Positions 51,533-61,700 of a DNA stretch of 64,000 nucleotides are shown one piece after another; position 1 is the stretch's first letter, and the number at the start of each line of letters is the position of its first letter. Source of the stretch: Flavobacterium wongokense (GTDB lineage: Bacteria; Bacteroidota; Bacteroidia; Flavobacteriales; Flavobacteriaceae); assembly GCF_021608265.1 (NCBI RefSeq), contig NZ_JAKIHP010000001.1:310001-374000 (forward strand), in the 5' to 3' direction. Below the pieces are notes generated by a model. It was not told where the DNA came from. It saw nothing but the letters and a program-made list of their open reading frames with translations, and did no database searches. The position numbers were made by a program, and so were the translations under genes.

Positions 51533-52987
51533 ATGGAAAAGGATATTGACGAAAAATTACAAGGAACAAGTCTTGTTTTAGAACAAAAGCCAGAAAACAC
51601 AAAGAAACTATTCATAGAAAGCTATGGTTGTGCGATGAATTTTTCGGACAGCGAAATCGTAGCTTCCATCATGACCAATGAAGGTTATAACACCACAACA
51701 ATTTTAGAGGAAGCCGATTTAGTATTGGTAAATACCTGTTCTATAAGGGACAAGGCAGAACAAACCGTTAGAAAGAGACTCGAGAAATACAATGCGGTAA
51801 AACGCGAAGTAAATCCAGGAATGAAGGTTGGAGTTTTGGGCTGTATGGCGGAACGCCTGAAAGAAAAATTCCTTGACGAAGAAAAAATTGTCGACATGGT
51901 TGTGGGTCCGGATGCCTATAAGGATTTACCCAATTTGCTGAAAGAAGTTGAAGACGGAAGGGATGCCATCAATGTAATTTTATCCAAGGAAGAAACTTAT
52001 GGTGATATTTCGCCGGTTCGTTTGATGAGCAATGGCGTAACTGCGCTGGTATCCATTACACGAGGCTGCGATAATATGTGTACCTTTTGTGTGGTCCCAT
52101 TTACACGTGGCCGCGAACGAAGCCGTGAGCCTCAAAGCATTTTAGAGGAAATCCGTGATTTATGGAAAAGAGGTTTTAAGGAAGTCACTCTTTTGGGTCA
52201 AAATGTCGATAGTTATCTATGGTACGGCGGTGGTTTGAAAAAAGATTTTGAAAAAGCTACCGAAATGCAGAAAGCAACGGCAGTTGGCTTTGAGCAGTTG
52301 CTTGAAATGGTTGCCGTTCAGTTTCCTAAAATGCGAATCCGATTTTCGACTTCAAACCCACAGGACATGCACGAAGAAGTACTGCATGTAATTGCCAAAC
52401 ATCCAAATATCTGCAAACACATTCATTTACCGGTTCAGAGTGGAAGCGATCGTGTGTTGAAAGAAATGAACCGTCTTCATACAAGAGCGGAATACATGAC
52501 ATTGATTGATAAAATAAACACCATACTTCCTGAAAGTTCAATTACTCAGGATATGATAGCCGGTTTCCCAACAGAAACTGAAGAAGACCATCAGGATACT
52601 TTAGCGCTGATGGAATATGTGAAATATGGTTTCGGTTATATGTATGCCTATTCTGAACGTCCGGGAACATTGGCAGGAAGAAAAATGAAAGACGACGTTT
52701 TGGAAGAGACAAAATTGAGAAGGCTACAGGAAATCGTCGACTTACAACGCGTTCACAGCGGCATCAGAACAAAGGAATTTGTTGGCAAAACCGTTGAAGT
52801 GCTTGTGGAAAAAGTTTCCAAAAAATCGGACAAGGATTTATCGGGTCGAAATTCACAAAGTTTTATGGTTGTTTTCCCTAGGGAAAATTATAAAATTGGG
52901 GATTTTGTGAATGTGAAAATTACAAATTGTACCAGCGGAACCTTGATTGGCGAAGCTATTGGATATAGTGAAATGCAAATCAACTAA
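51533..52987 (+). CDS. miaB: tRNA methylthiotransferase MiaB
   Basis: 484 residues. Adds the methylthio group to i6A37 in tRNA. N-terminal UPF0004 domain with cluster cysteines in ESYGCAMN, VNTCSIRD and LGCMAERL; radical-SAM CxxxCxxC in GCDNMCTFCVVPFTRGRERSR; C-terminal TRAM domain (~425-480). Followed by the sigma-54 activator after 2 nt. Confidence 0.96.
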   Translation: MEKDIDEKLQGTSLVLEQKPENTKKLFIESYGCAMNFSDSEIVASIMTNEGYNTTTILEEADLVLVNTCSIRDKAEQTVRKRLEKYNAVKREVNPGMKVGVLGCMAERLKEKFLDEEKIVDMVVGPDAYKDLPNLLKEVEDGRDAINVILSKEETYGDISPVRLMSNGVTALVSITRGCDNMCTFCVVPFTRGRERSREPQSILEEIRDLWKRGFKEVTLLGQNVDSYLWYGGGLKKDFEKATEMQKATAVGFEQLLEMVAVQFPKMRIRFSTSNPQDMHEEVLHVIAKHPNICKHIHLPVQSGSDRVLKEMNRLHTRAEYMTLIDKINTILPESSITQDMIAGFPTETEEDHQDTLALMEYVKYGFGYMYAYSERPGTLAGRKMKDDVLEETKLRRLQEIVDLQRVHSGIRTKEFVGKTVEVLVEKVSKKSDKDLSGRNSQSFMVVFPRENYKIGDFVNVKITNCTSGTLIGEAIGYSEMQIN

Positions 52988-52989
52988 TC

Positions 52990-54252
52990 ATGGAAAACGT
53001 CCAGAATATAAAACAACGCTTCGAGATTATTGGGAATGACCCAAAATTAAATCGTGCCATCGAAAAAGCCATTCAGGTTGCCCCAACAGATATTTCAGTC
53101 CTGGTTGTGGGTGAAAGTGGTGTTGGTAAGGAAAGTATTCCAAGAATCATCCATTCGCTTTCGCACAGGAAACACGGAAAATACATTGCGGTAAACTGCG
53201 GTGCAATCCCCGAAGGAACGATTGATAGTGAGCTTTTTGGTCACGAAAAAGGCTCGTTTACCGGCGCTAATGCTGAACGACAGGGATATTTTGAGGTTGC
53301 AGATGGCGGAACGATTTTCCTTGATGAAGTAGGTGAATTACCCTTAACCACTCAAGTGCGCTTATTACGTGTTTTGGAAAACGGCGAATTTATAAAAGTA
53401 GGTTCTTCCCAAGTTCAAAAAACCAATGTGAGGATAGTGGCTGCAACAAACGTGAACATGTTTGACGCAATTGAAAAGGGCAAATTCCGTGAGGATTTGT
53501 ATTACCGATTGAGCACAGTTGACATCCCTTTGCCTCCACTCCGCGACCGAAAAGACGACATCCATCTGTTGTTTAGAAAATTTGCTTCCGATTTTGCACA
53601 CAAGTATAAAATGCCTCCAATAAAATTGAGCGATAGCGCTATTTCCTTTTTACAGAAATACCGTTGGAGTGGGAATATCCGCCAACTTCGAAATGTCGCT
53701 GAGCAGATTTCGGTTTTGGAAACCAATAGGGATATTTCATTGGAGACTTTACAATCTTACCTTCCCGTAGAAGGCACAAGCCTGCCCTCTGTTGTTGGCG
53801 GAAAAAAATCGGAAAATGATTTTTCTACAGAAAGGGATATTTTATATAAAGTGCTTTTTGATATGAAAAGCGATCTGCATGATTTGAAAAAACTGACTTT
53901 GGAATTGATGCAGAACGGAAGCTCCAAAGTTCAGGAAATGAATAAAAACCTTATCCAGAAAGTTTTTGGGCAAAAAGAAGAAGCCGTTTCCAATTTTGAA
54001 AACGAGACAAGATTAAGCACGATGCCGCCACAACACGAAATCGATCAGGAAGAATTTGACGACGACGATGACAGCAATTATTTAATGGCAGAAACCGTTG
54101 AAGAGGAAGAAACGCTTAAATTGGAACAAAAGGAAGTGGAGCTTATCAAAAAATCTTTGGAACGACATAAAGGCAAAAGAAAAGCTGCCGCAGACGAATT
54201 AGGCATCTCAGAAAGAACACTTTATCGAAAAATTAAGCAGTACGACCTATAA
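52990..54252 (+). CDS. Sigma-54-dependent transcriptional activator without receiver domain
   Basis: 420 residues. The AAA+ domain begins almost at the N-terminus: Walker A GESGVGKE (41-48), GSFTGA loop (88-93; usually GAFTGA), Walker B GTIFLDEVGEL. A linker with acidic stretches leads to a Fis-type helix-turn-helix (HKGKRKAAADELGISERTLYRKI). With no receiver or sensor domain it may be constitutive or regulated by partner proteins, as in PspF-like activators. Its coupling to miaB is notable. Confidence 0.9.
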   Translation: MENVQNIKQRFEIIGNDPKLNRAIEKAIQVAPTDISVLVVGESGVGKESIPRIIHSLSHRKHGKYIAVNCGAIPEGTIDSELFGHEKGSFTGANAERQGYFEVADGGTIFLDEVGELPLTTQVRLLRVLENGEFIKVGSSQVQKTNVRIVAATNVNMFDAIEKGKFREDLYYRLSTVDIPLPPLRDRKDDIHLLFRKFASDFAHKYKMPPIKLSDSAISFLQKYRWSGNIRQLRNVAEQISVLETNRDISLETLQSYLPVEGTSLPSVVGGKKSENDFSTERDILYKVLFDMKSDLHDLKKLTLELMQNGSSKVQEMNKNLIQKVFGQKEEAVSNFENETRLSTMPPQHEIDQEEFDDDDDSNYLMAETVEEEETLKLEQKEVELIKKSLERHKGKRKAAADELGISERTLYRKIKQYDL

Positions 54253-54307
54253 TTTTTTTATTTTAACAATAAATTTTTACGTTTACGCCAACCAAATTAT
54301 TATAGTC

Positions 54308-55108
54308 ATGAGAAAAATATTCTTCTTTTTTATAGCAGCCATTGCATTAACTTCATGCAGCAGCAGCGATGATACTAACATTACTCCGGCTTCAACTTTG
54401 CAAAAAGTGATTTTTTACAGAAACTCTGTAAACGAAAGACACTGGAATTTCAGCAATAATCAATTAAGCACGATTACCCTTGCTGATGGAAGCTTGGCTG
54501 AAGAATTCATTTATGATAATCAGAACCGCGTAATTTTGGATAAAAAATATACTAACGGCGTAGTTTCTGAAACCACTACCATTACTTACAATACTGATAA
54601 TACCATCCAAAGCATTAACGGATTACCATATACCTACAATGCTGCGAATAGGACTTATGACTATTCATACGGAAGTGGTTTTACGATACACTGCCAGGTG
54701 AATTCGGATATGCTTGCTGAAAATTTCGTGCGAACAGGCACAGGAGCCAGAACATTCCACATGGTTTATGAAAATGGAACAATGACATCATTTGAAAAGA
54801 TCAACAATGGCACTACCGAACTTATGAAAAACTTCCATTTCGGATCAGTTATGCCTAATCCAATCGCTGCCGAAGTATTGGCTGTAGCACAAGTTAAATC
54901 TTTGACAGACCCTGATTTTTTTATAGACGGTGTTACTTCCCAACAGTTGGCAGACGGACATGATTACGGACCAAACAATGCCTATTATTTCAATTATGGT
55001 TTTATTGTAAGCCAGGATATGTCCTATATGCAGATTGGGATTGAAGTCATAGATCCTAGCAGCACTGTTGTTGATTGGGCACTGTACGCTGAATATTACT
55101 ATGAATAA
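54308..55108 (+). CDS. Lipoprotein of unknown function (paralogue 1)
   Basis: 266 residues. Lipobox ALTSC, Ser/Asp-rich start, then beta-rich text KVIFYRNSVNERHWNFSNNQ, DGSLAEEFIYDNQNRVI and TTITYNTDN, resembling YD-like repeats. Related to the next gene. Function unknown. Confidence 0.75.
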   Translation: MRKIFFFFIAAIALTSCSSSDDTNITPASTLQKVIFYRNSVNERHWNFSNNQLSTITLADGSLAEEFIYDNQNRVILDKKYTNGVVSETTTITYNTDNTIQSINGLPYTYNAANRTYDYSYGSGFTIHCQVNSDMLAENFVRTGTGARTFHMVYENGTMTSFEKINNGTTELMKNFHFGSVMPNPIAAEVLAVAQVKSLTDPDFFIDGVTSQQLADGHDYGPNNAYYFNYGFIVSQDMSYMQIGIEVIDPSSTVVDWALYAEYYYE

Positions 55109-55170
55109 TAACATTGGTAATTTAAAAATCCAATTTATTTCCTTATTTTTATAGAACTAAACCATTCGCT

Positions 55171-56004
55171 ATGAAAAAGTTCTGTCTTCTTTTGATTTCA
55201 ATCTGTCTATTGACATCATGCTCCAATGATTCGACAACGAGTAATGAACCGAATCCAAATTTGCTGCAAAGGGTTGATTTTTATCCGGGTACTCCCAATG
55301 AAAAACAATGGATTTTCAATAACGAGGGTATATTGACAGAGATAGTTAAAGCCGATGGAACCCTCGTTCAGGATTTTATCTATGACAATAACAATCGATT
55401 GATTGGTTCTACTGTTTACCATGATGACTCAACTACCGAAGGACACACCTTTACTTATGACTCCAACGATTTCCTGACTAGTGTTGACGGTGAAAACATT
55501 CATTATGACAACTCATTGCAGGCATATTATACAGGTAATTTGAACAGTTATTACAGGTTAACCAAAATCAATAGTGATAAATTATTATTGGAAGGCAGAA
55601 CCATACAAGTAGATAATGACGAAAGTGGATTTAATGAAACCATATGGTCAGAGATGCTTGTATATTATTCAGGCAACAATGTTACTTCCTACCATCCCAA
55701 TGAGAGTTGTAATTACCTAACCTATGACAGCAATGTCAATCCCTTAAGAAATGCAACCCTTTCGATCTGCAGGGCTTTTAGTTTTGTACAATATTCAAAC
55801 TGGGTTGATGGACAATTCAATTCCACCAATAATGTGCTTACACACAGTTATTGCGCGGAAGATCCTGAAAGCTCCGTTTACCATTATACCTATAATTCGA
55901 ATAACCTGCCTCAAATTCAAACCAGTGACTCTTATTATCATGGGGTTTTTGAAAGTACTATGACTTCAATAAAGTATTACTACCAAGGAGATCTTCTTCC
56001 TTAA
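55171..56004 (+). CDS. Lipoprotein of unknown function (paralogue 2)
   Basis: 277 residues. Lipobox LLTSC. It shares the pattern FYPGTPNEKQWIFNNEG, DGTLVQDFIYDNNNRLI and HTFTYDSND with the preceding gene, so the two arose by tandem duplication and have diverged widely in their C-terminal halves. Confidence 0.75.
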   Translation: MKKFCLLLISICLLTSCSNDSTTSNEPNPNLLQRVDFYPGTPNEKQWIFNNEGILTEIVKADGTLVQDFIYDNNNRLIGSTVYHDDSTTEGHTFTYDSNDFLTSVDGENIHYDNSLQAYYTGNLNSYYRLTKINSDKLLLEGRTIQVDNDESGFNETIWSEMLVYYSGNNVTSYHPNESCNYLTYDSNVNPLRNATLSICRAFSFVQYSNWVDGQFNSTNNVLTHSYCAEDPESSVYHYTYNSNNLPQIQTSDSYYHGVFESTMTSIKYYYQGDLLP

Positions 56005-56045
56005 TTCAAAATAAAGAAGTACTTTAGCGGTCTTTAATTATTACC

Positions 56046-56549
56046 ATGAAGTTTTTAAAATTACTTGCTGTTTTTATCCTTGCCATTGCCGTTAACGGTT
56101 GTGGCCCTTATAATTTTACAGGAACAGGAAAAATTGACGCCAAGACATTCCAGGTGAATTATTTTCAGAATAATGCCGATTTGGTTGAGCCGGGAATCGA
56201 AAGGACTTTTACGATTAAACTTCAGGAAATCATACAGAACCAAACCAATCTTAACCTGACCAACACCAATGGTGATTTGGTATATGAAGGTGAAATTGTA
56301 GATTACCGAATTACTCCGATGCAGGCTACTGCCGCACAAACGGCTGCACAAAGCAGGCTTTCCATTACAGTAAACGTTCGTTTTACAAATAAAAACAAGG
56401 AAGCTGATAATTTTGAAAAACGCTTTTCGTTTTACAGGGATTATGACGGATCAGAACTTCCAACCGGTGCTACATTAGCTGGTTATATCGATTTCATTTA
56501 TGAACGGATTACGCAGGATATTTTCAATGAATCATTGGCAAAATGGTAA
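56046..56549 (+). CDS. lptE: LptE-like LPS-assembly lipoprotein
   Basis: 167 residues, lipobox VNGC, then GPYNFTGTGKIDAKTFQVNYFQN and a beta-alpha-beta layout (GDLVYEGEIVDYRITPMQAT, RLSITVNVRFTNKNK) typical of LptE in Bacteroidota. LptE plugs the LptD barrel that inserts LPS in the outer membrane. The start of an envelope/secretion cluster with secG. Confidence 0.85.
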   Translation: MKFLKLLAVFILAIAVNGCGPYNFTGTGKIDAKTFQVNYFQNNADLVEPGIERTFTIKLQEIIQNQTNLNLTNTNGDLVYEGEIVDYRITPMQATAAQTAAQSRLSITVNVRFTNKNKEADNFEKRFSFYRDYDGSELPTGATLAGYIDFIYERITQDIFNESLAKW

Positions 56550-56561
56550 TTAAATCTTGAA

Positions 56562-57377
56562 ATGAATTTAACAGATTATACTTTTTTACTCAACAAACCC
56601 GACGCTGTCAATGATCGGTACGCTGAAACATTGGACAATGTTTTGGAAGCGTTCCCTTATTTTCAGAGCGCGCGTGTGCTGAAATTAAAGCATCTGTACA
56701 ATCAGGACAGTTTCAATTATAATTATGCCTTGAAAATTTCTGCAGCATATACCACCGACCGAAGCATCCTGTTTGATTTCATTACTTCCGATTCATTTGT
56801 TTCTGTCCAAAAAGGGCTCTACGAAAAGAAGCTTGAAGAGCTGATGAACATGAATGTTGTGGGAAGTGAACACCTTATTGTTGAAGCCAAACAGCCAACA
56901 GTTGACGCTTTGGAACAATCAATCCTAACGTCAATCAAGGAAGCGACCACAACCGAAGAACAAAAAGCAGAAGAAAAATTGTCCATCGGAAAACCCTTGG
57001 AATTTTCAAGGAACGAAAAGCACTCTTTTCAGGAATGGCTGCAATTATCGCGCTTGAAACCCATCGTTCGTGAAGAAATCAAGCCAAATATCGATGAGGA
57101 TAAGAAGAAAAAACTGGATTTAATTGATAGGTTCATTGAAAACAACCCTAAGATAACACCAATTGCAAAAGACGCTGAAGTCCCAGTTGCTGCTACATTT
57201 TCAGAGGATACTTCCTATCTTATGACCGAGACTTTAGCCAGGGTTTATCTCGAACAAAAAAAATATTCGAAAGCAATTCAAGCTTATGAAATATTAATTT
57301 TGAAATATCCAGAAAAAAGTAGTTTCTTTGCAGACCGAATTTCTGATATTAAAATTTTACAACAAAATAATAAGTAA
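56562..57377 (+). CDS. TPR-type protein of unknown function
   Basis: 271 residues, no signal peptide. A helical N-terminus (ETLDNVLEAFPYFQSARVLKLKH), a Lys/Glu linker and a C-terminal TPR-like unit (ARVYLEQKKYSKAIQAYEILILKYPEKS). 12 nt after lptE and 2 nt before secG; this lptE-TPR-secG order suggests co-transcription. Function unknown. Confidence 0.75.
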   Translation: MNLTDYTFLLNKPDAVNDRYAETLDNVLEAFPYFQSARVLKLKHLYNQDSFNYNYALKISAAYTTDRSILFDFITSDSFVSVQKGLYEKKLEELMNMNVVGSEHLIVEAKQPTVDALEQSILTSIKEATTTEEQKAEEKLSIGKPLEFSRNEKHSFQEWLQLSRLKPIVREEIKPNIDEDKKKKLDLIDRFIENNPKITPIAKDAEVPVAATFSEDTSYLMTETLARVYLEQKKYSKAIQAYEILILKYPEKSSFFADRISDIKILQQNNK

Positions 57378-57379
57378 TA

Positions 57380-57715
57380 ATGAGCACATTTTCAATCTTT
57401 TTAGTATTAATAACAATAGTTTGTTTTTTACTGATAATCGTAATTATGGTACAAAACCCAAAAGGTGGCGGTTTATCATCTTCATTAGGTGGTTCAACAC
57501 AAATGGGAGGCGTTCAAAAAACAACAGACTTTTTAGATAAGAGTACTTGGACATTAGCAACGATACTAATCGTTTTGATATTATTGTCAAGCTTAAGTTT
57601 CACAGGAAGCATGAGCGATGCCAATTCAAAAATCATTGACGAAAAAGAAGCTGCGGCTCCTGCTAAAACAACAGCTCCTGCTCCTGCTAAACCGGTGGAG
57701 ACTCCAAAAAAATAA
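57380..57715 (+). CDS. secG: Preprotein translocase subunit SecG
   Basis: 111 residues with two membrane helices (SIFLVLITIVCFLLIIVIMV and LATILIVLILLSSLSF) flanking QNPKGGGLSSSLGG, the SecG signature. The C-terminal tail is Ala/Pro/Lys-rich, common in Bacteroidota. Part of SecYEG. Confidence 0.92.
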   Translation: MSTFSIFLVLITIVCFLLIIVIMVQNPKGGGLSSSLGGSTQMGGVQKTTDFLDKSTWTLATILIVLILLSSLSFTGSMSDANSKIIDEKEAAAPAKTTAPAPAKPVETPKK

Positions 57716-57735
57716 TTCTTAGATATAAGAAATAC

Positions 57736-57766
57736 AATGCCAGCAGTATAAGCTGGCATTTTTTTT
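57736..57766 (+). terminator. Terminator after secG
   Basis: AATGCCAGC (57736-57744) / GCTGGCATT (57752-57760) and a T run to 57766. Confidence 0.85.
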
Positions 57767-57851
57767 AGACTGAAAATTTGTCAGCCAATATCCAAATGGT
57801 ATAATTTCTGACTAGCAAAAACCAAATATTAAAAAACAAATACATCATATT

Positions 57852-59785
<1,934 letters not shown>

Positions 59786-59804
59786 TTAAACTAGATTATC
59801 AATA

Positions 59805-59835
59805 AAAAAAGTCCCGAGTAATTCGGGACTTTTTT
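59805..59835. terminator. Bidirectional terminator between groEL and dedA
   Basis: AAAAAAGTCCCGA (59805-59817) / TCGGGACTTTTTT (59823-59835), 13-bp stem. It overlaps the stop codon of the minus-strand DedA gene (59834-59836). Confidence 0.85.
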
Positions 59836-60517
59836 ATTCCTGTTCTTTCGGAACTTTCTTTATGAATTTTAGGAAAACCGGAAGCGTTGAGACTAAAATG
59901 ATTCCGATTACGATGACTTCTATATGCTTTTTTAAATCGACATCAAATTTGTCCAAAAACATTCCGTACAAATAATGCCCTGAAAAAATAAGCACAAACG
60001 ACCAAAGAAACGAACTCACTATGTTGTAAAACATGAATTTCTTTTTATCCATGGTAACAATGCCGGCAACAATTGGGGCAAATGTCCTGACAATAGGTAA
60101 AAAACGTGCAAAGATGATTGCTTTTCCTCCATATTTTTCAAAGAAATCCTTTGACTGGATCAGGTATTTTTTCTTGAACCAAAAACTGTCTTCCTTTTTG
60201 TATAAGTAATAACCACTTTTGGCACCAAACCAATAGCCAACCATATTCCCCAAAATCCCGGCTATTGCTATTAAAGTCGAAAGAAGGACCACATTGAGGA
60301 TATCGCTTTCGATGAAAGCAAAATTTTCAATCAAGTCCCGACTGTAAATTCCCGATAAGAAAAGTAAACTATCGCCAGGCAAAAAGAAACCGGCAAACAA
60401 ACCTGTTTCGGCAAAAACAATGAATAATACAATCCACAAACCTACTTTTACACCACCAAGAGACATGGTTATGTAGAACTCGGGATTTAGCAATTGCATC
60501 CAGTCAAAATCACTCAT
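59834..60517 (-). CDS. DedA family membrane protein
   Basis: 227 residues, five to six membrane helices. Motifs VFAETGLFAGFFLPGDSLLF and FARFLPIVRTFAPIVAG are those of the DedA/VTT family, thought to flip or scramble lipids such as undecaprenyl phosphate. Start is MSDFDWMQLL. Convergent with groEL. Confidence 0.9.
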   Translation of the reverse strand: MSDFDWMQLLNPEFYITMSLGGVKVGLWIVLFIVFAETGLFAGFFLPGDSLLFLSGIYSRDLIENFAFIESDILNVVLLSTLIAIAGILGNMVGYWFGAKSGYYLYKKEDSFWFKKKYLIQSKDFFEKYGGKAIIFARFLPIVRTFAPIVAGIVTMDKKKFMFYNIVSSFLWSFVLIFSGHYLYGMFLDKFDVDLKKHIEVIVIGIILVSTLPVFLKFIKKVPKEQE

Positions 60518-60576
60518 GGATCATAAATTTTATCGAGCGTGAAATTAATGCTTTTTTTTGGGATTCAGCGTTAAAA

Positions 60577-61314
60577 TTAATGCTTTTGCAAATCCAGATT
60601 GTGAAAAAGCGTAACTGAAACCGTATGATTCATAGCATCATTGCCATAACTTGAAGTAACATACTGATTCATATAACCCAATTCCAATCGCAGTTTATTA
60701 TTGTGGTTTAAACCAAGTCCAACAAGAAACCGGTTCTGGTCCATGAATTTGGAATTGACTTTGTTTTCACCTATTGTCAAAAAAACTTCATCCTGAAGCA
60801 CGGCATAAATCTGGTTTTTATCCGATTTTAAATCTGCAATGTGAAACAAATTCCGGTTCATATACCGAAACCTGTTTTGATAAGCTGTAGAATTATCCGC
60901 CAATTGTTCAATCCATCGCTGTTCCAACCTCAAGCGGTGTGTCATGGTGTTTTTGCTCCATTTATTGTTGATTTGGTATTGTTCCCAAAGTCGGTTTTCG
61001 GTAAAAAATTCGTCTGCCGAAGCGCTGTAAGTATGTATCAAACCGTAACCTACTGTAACGTGTTCGTTTGGTTTGATAAAATAAATTCCGCCAATCCGGA
61101 AAACATTTTGGAGGTTTTGGTCAAAATGATTTTCATACCTTAATTGTCCTTCAACATGAAATCCCCATTTTTCGGAAACCTTCCACTGTCCAATGTATGC
61201 AAACCAAGTGCGTTGATCCTGAACTGTTTTTTGGGCAAAACAATTTCCATAAACAAGCAATAACAGAAGGAATAATATTCTTTTCAATTTGGAATTTTTA
61301 GCAAATTTAAACAT
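60577..61314 (-). CDS. DUF2490 outer-membrane protein
   Basis: 245 residues. A signal peptide (to NCFAQ) and a DUF2490-type barrel with alternating strands (WKVSEKWGFHVEGQLRYENHF, HRLRLEQRWIEQL, LGLNHNNKLRLELGYMNQY). Function unknown. Its start codon follows directly on the terminator-like hairpin after the HMA gene; AAGGAG in that stem could be its ribosome-binding site. Confidence 0.85.
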   Translation of the reverse strand: MFKFAKNSKLKRILFLLLLLVYGNCFAQKTVQDQRTWFAYIGQWKVSEKWGFHVEGQLRYENHFDQNLQNVFRIGGIYFIKPNEHVTVGYGLIHTYSASADEFFTENRLWEQYQINNKWSKNTMTHRLRLEQRWIEQLADNSTAYQNRFRYMNRNLFHIADLKSDKNQIYAVLQDEVFLTIGENKVNSKFMDQNRFLVGLGLNHNNKLRLELGYMNQYVTSSYGNDAMNHTVSVTLFHNLDLQKH

Positions 61315-61315
61315 A

Positions 61316-61345
61316 AAAAACTCCTTAAAAAGTTAAGGAGTTTTT
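61316..61345 (-). terminator. Hairpin after the HMA gene that also holds a Shine-Dalgarno-like AAGGAG
   Basis: On the minus strand AAAAACTCCTTAA / TTAAGGAGTTTTT, 13 bp with a 4-nt loop, then a T run running straight to the DUF2490 ATG. The 3' arm contains AAGGAG six to seven nt before that ATG. It may terminate the metal operon, hide the ribosome-binding site, or both. Confidence 0.7.
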
Positions 61346-61348
61346 AAT

Positions 61349-61690
61349 TTATTTTCTTTCATACTTGCAGCAGGAATGCAGCTTTTCATAAACTTCATCA
61401 GTAGATTTTACCTCGTCAGTATCGTGGCCAACTTTAGCAATGGCTTTTTTCACATCAATTATGGAACATTTTTCCTCATTGATGATCAAATGAAGGATGT
61501 GGTCGTCAATATGCCATTCGGCGCTTTTTACTCCGGATACAGAATAAGCAGCCTTTTCAATCCGCTTTTTGCATTGCTCGCAATTGCCATTTACCTCGAT
61601 ATTGTATTTGGCATTTTTGTTCTTCTTATCTTGTGCTTGTGTTGAAAGTGTTACAAACAGTAACATCATTCCTAAAAATATATTCTTCAT
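61349..61690 (-). CDS. Periplasmic heavy-metal-associated (HMA) domain protein
   Basis: 113 residues. Signal peptide MKNIFLGMMLLFVTLSTQAQ, then an HMA fold with the metal site NGNCEQC (Cys37, Cys40) and VSGVKSAEWHIDDHILHL. A second pair CC (107-108) lies near the end. HMA domains bind Cu(I) or similar soft metals. It follows the TonB receptor gene by 10 nt. Confidence 0.88.
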   Translation of the reverse strand: MKNIFLGMMLLFVTLSTQAQDKKNKNAKYNIEVNGNCEQCKKRIEKAAYSVSGVKSAEWHIDDHILHLIINEEKCSIIDVKKAIAKVGHDTDEVKSTDEVYEKLHSCCKYERK

Positions 61691-61700
61691 AATTTTTATT

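Noticed and set aside
57770..57851. groES promoter and CIRCE element
   Set aside because: A TTG and AT-rich -7-like text can be found but with two or more mismatches; no CIRCE inverted repeat is visible.
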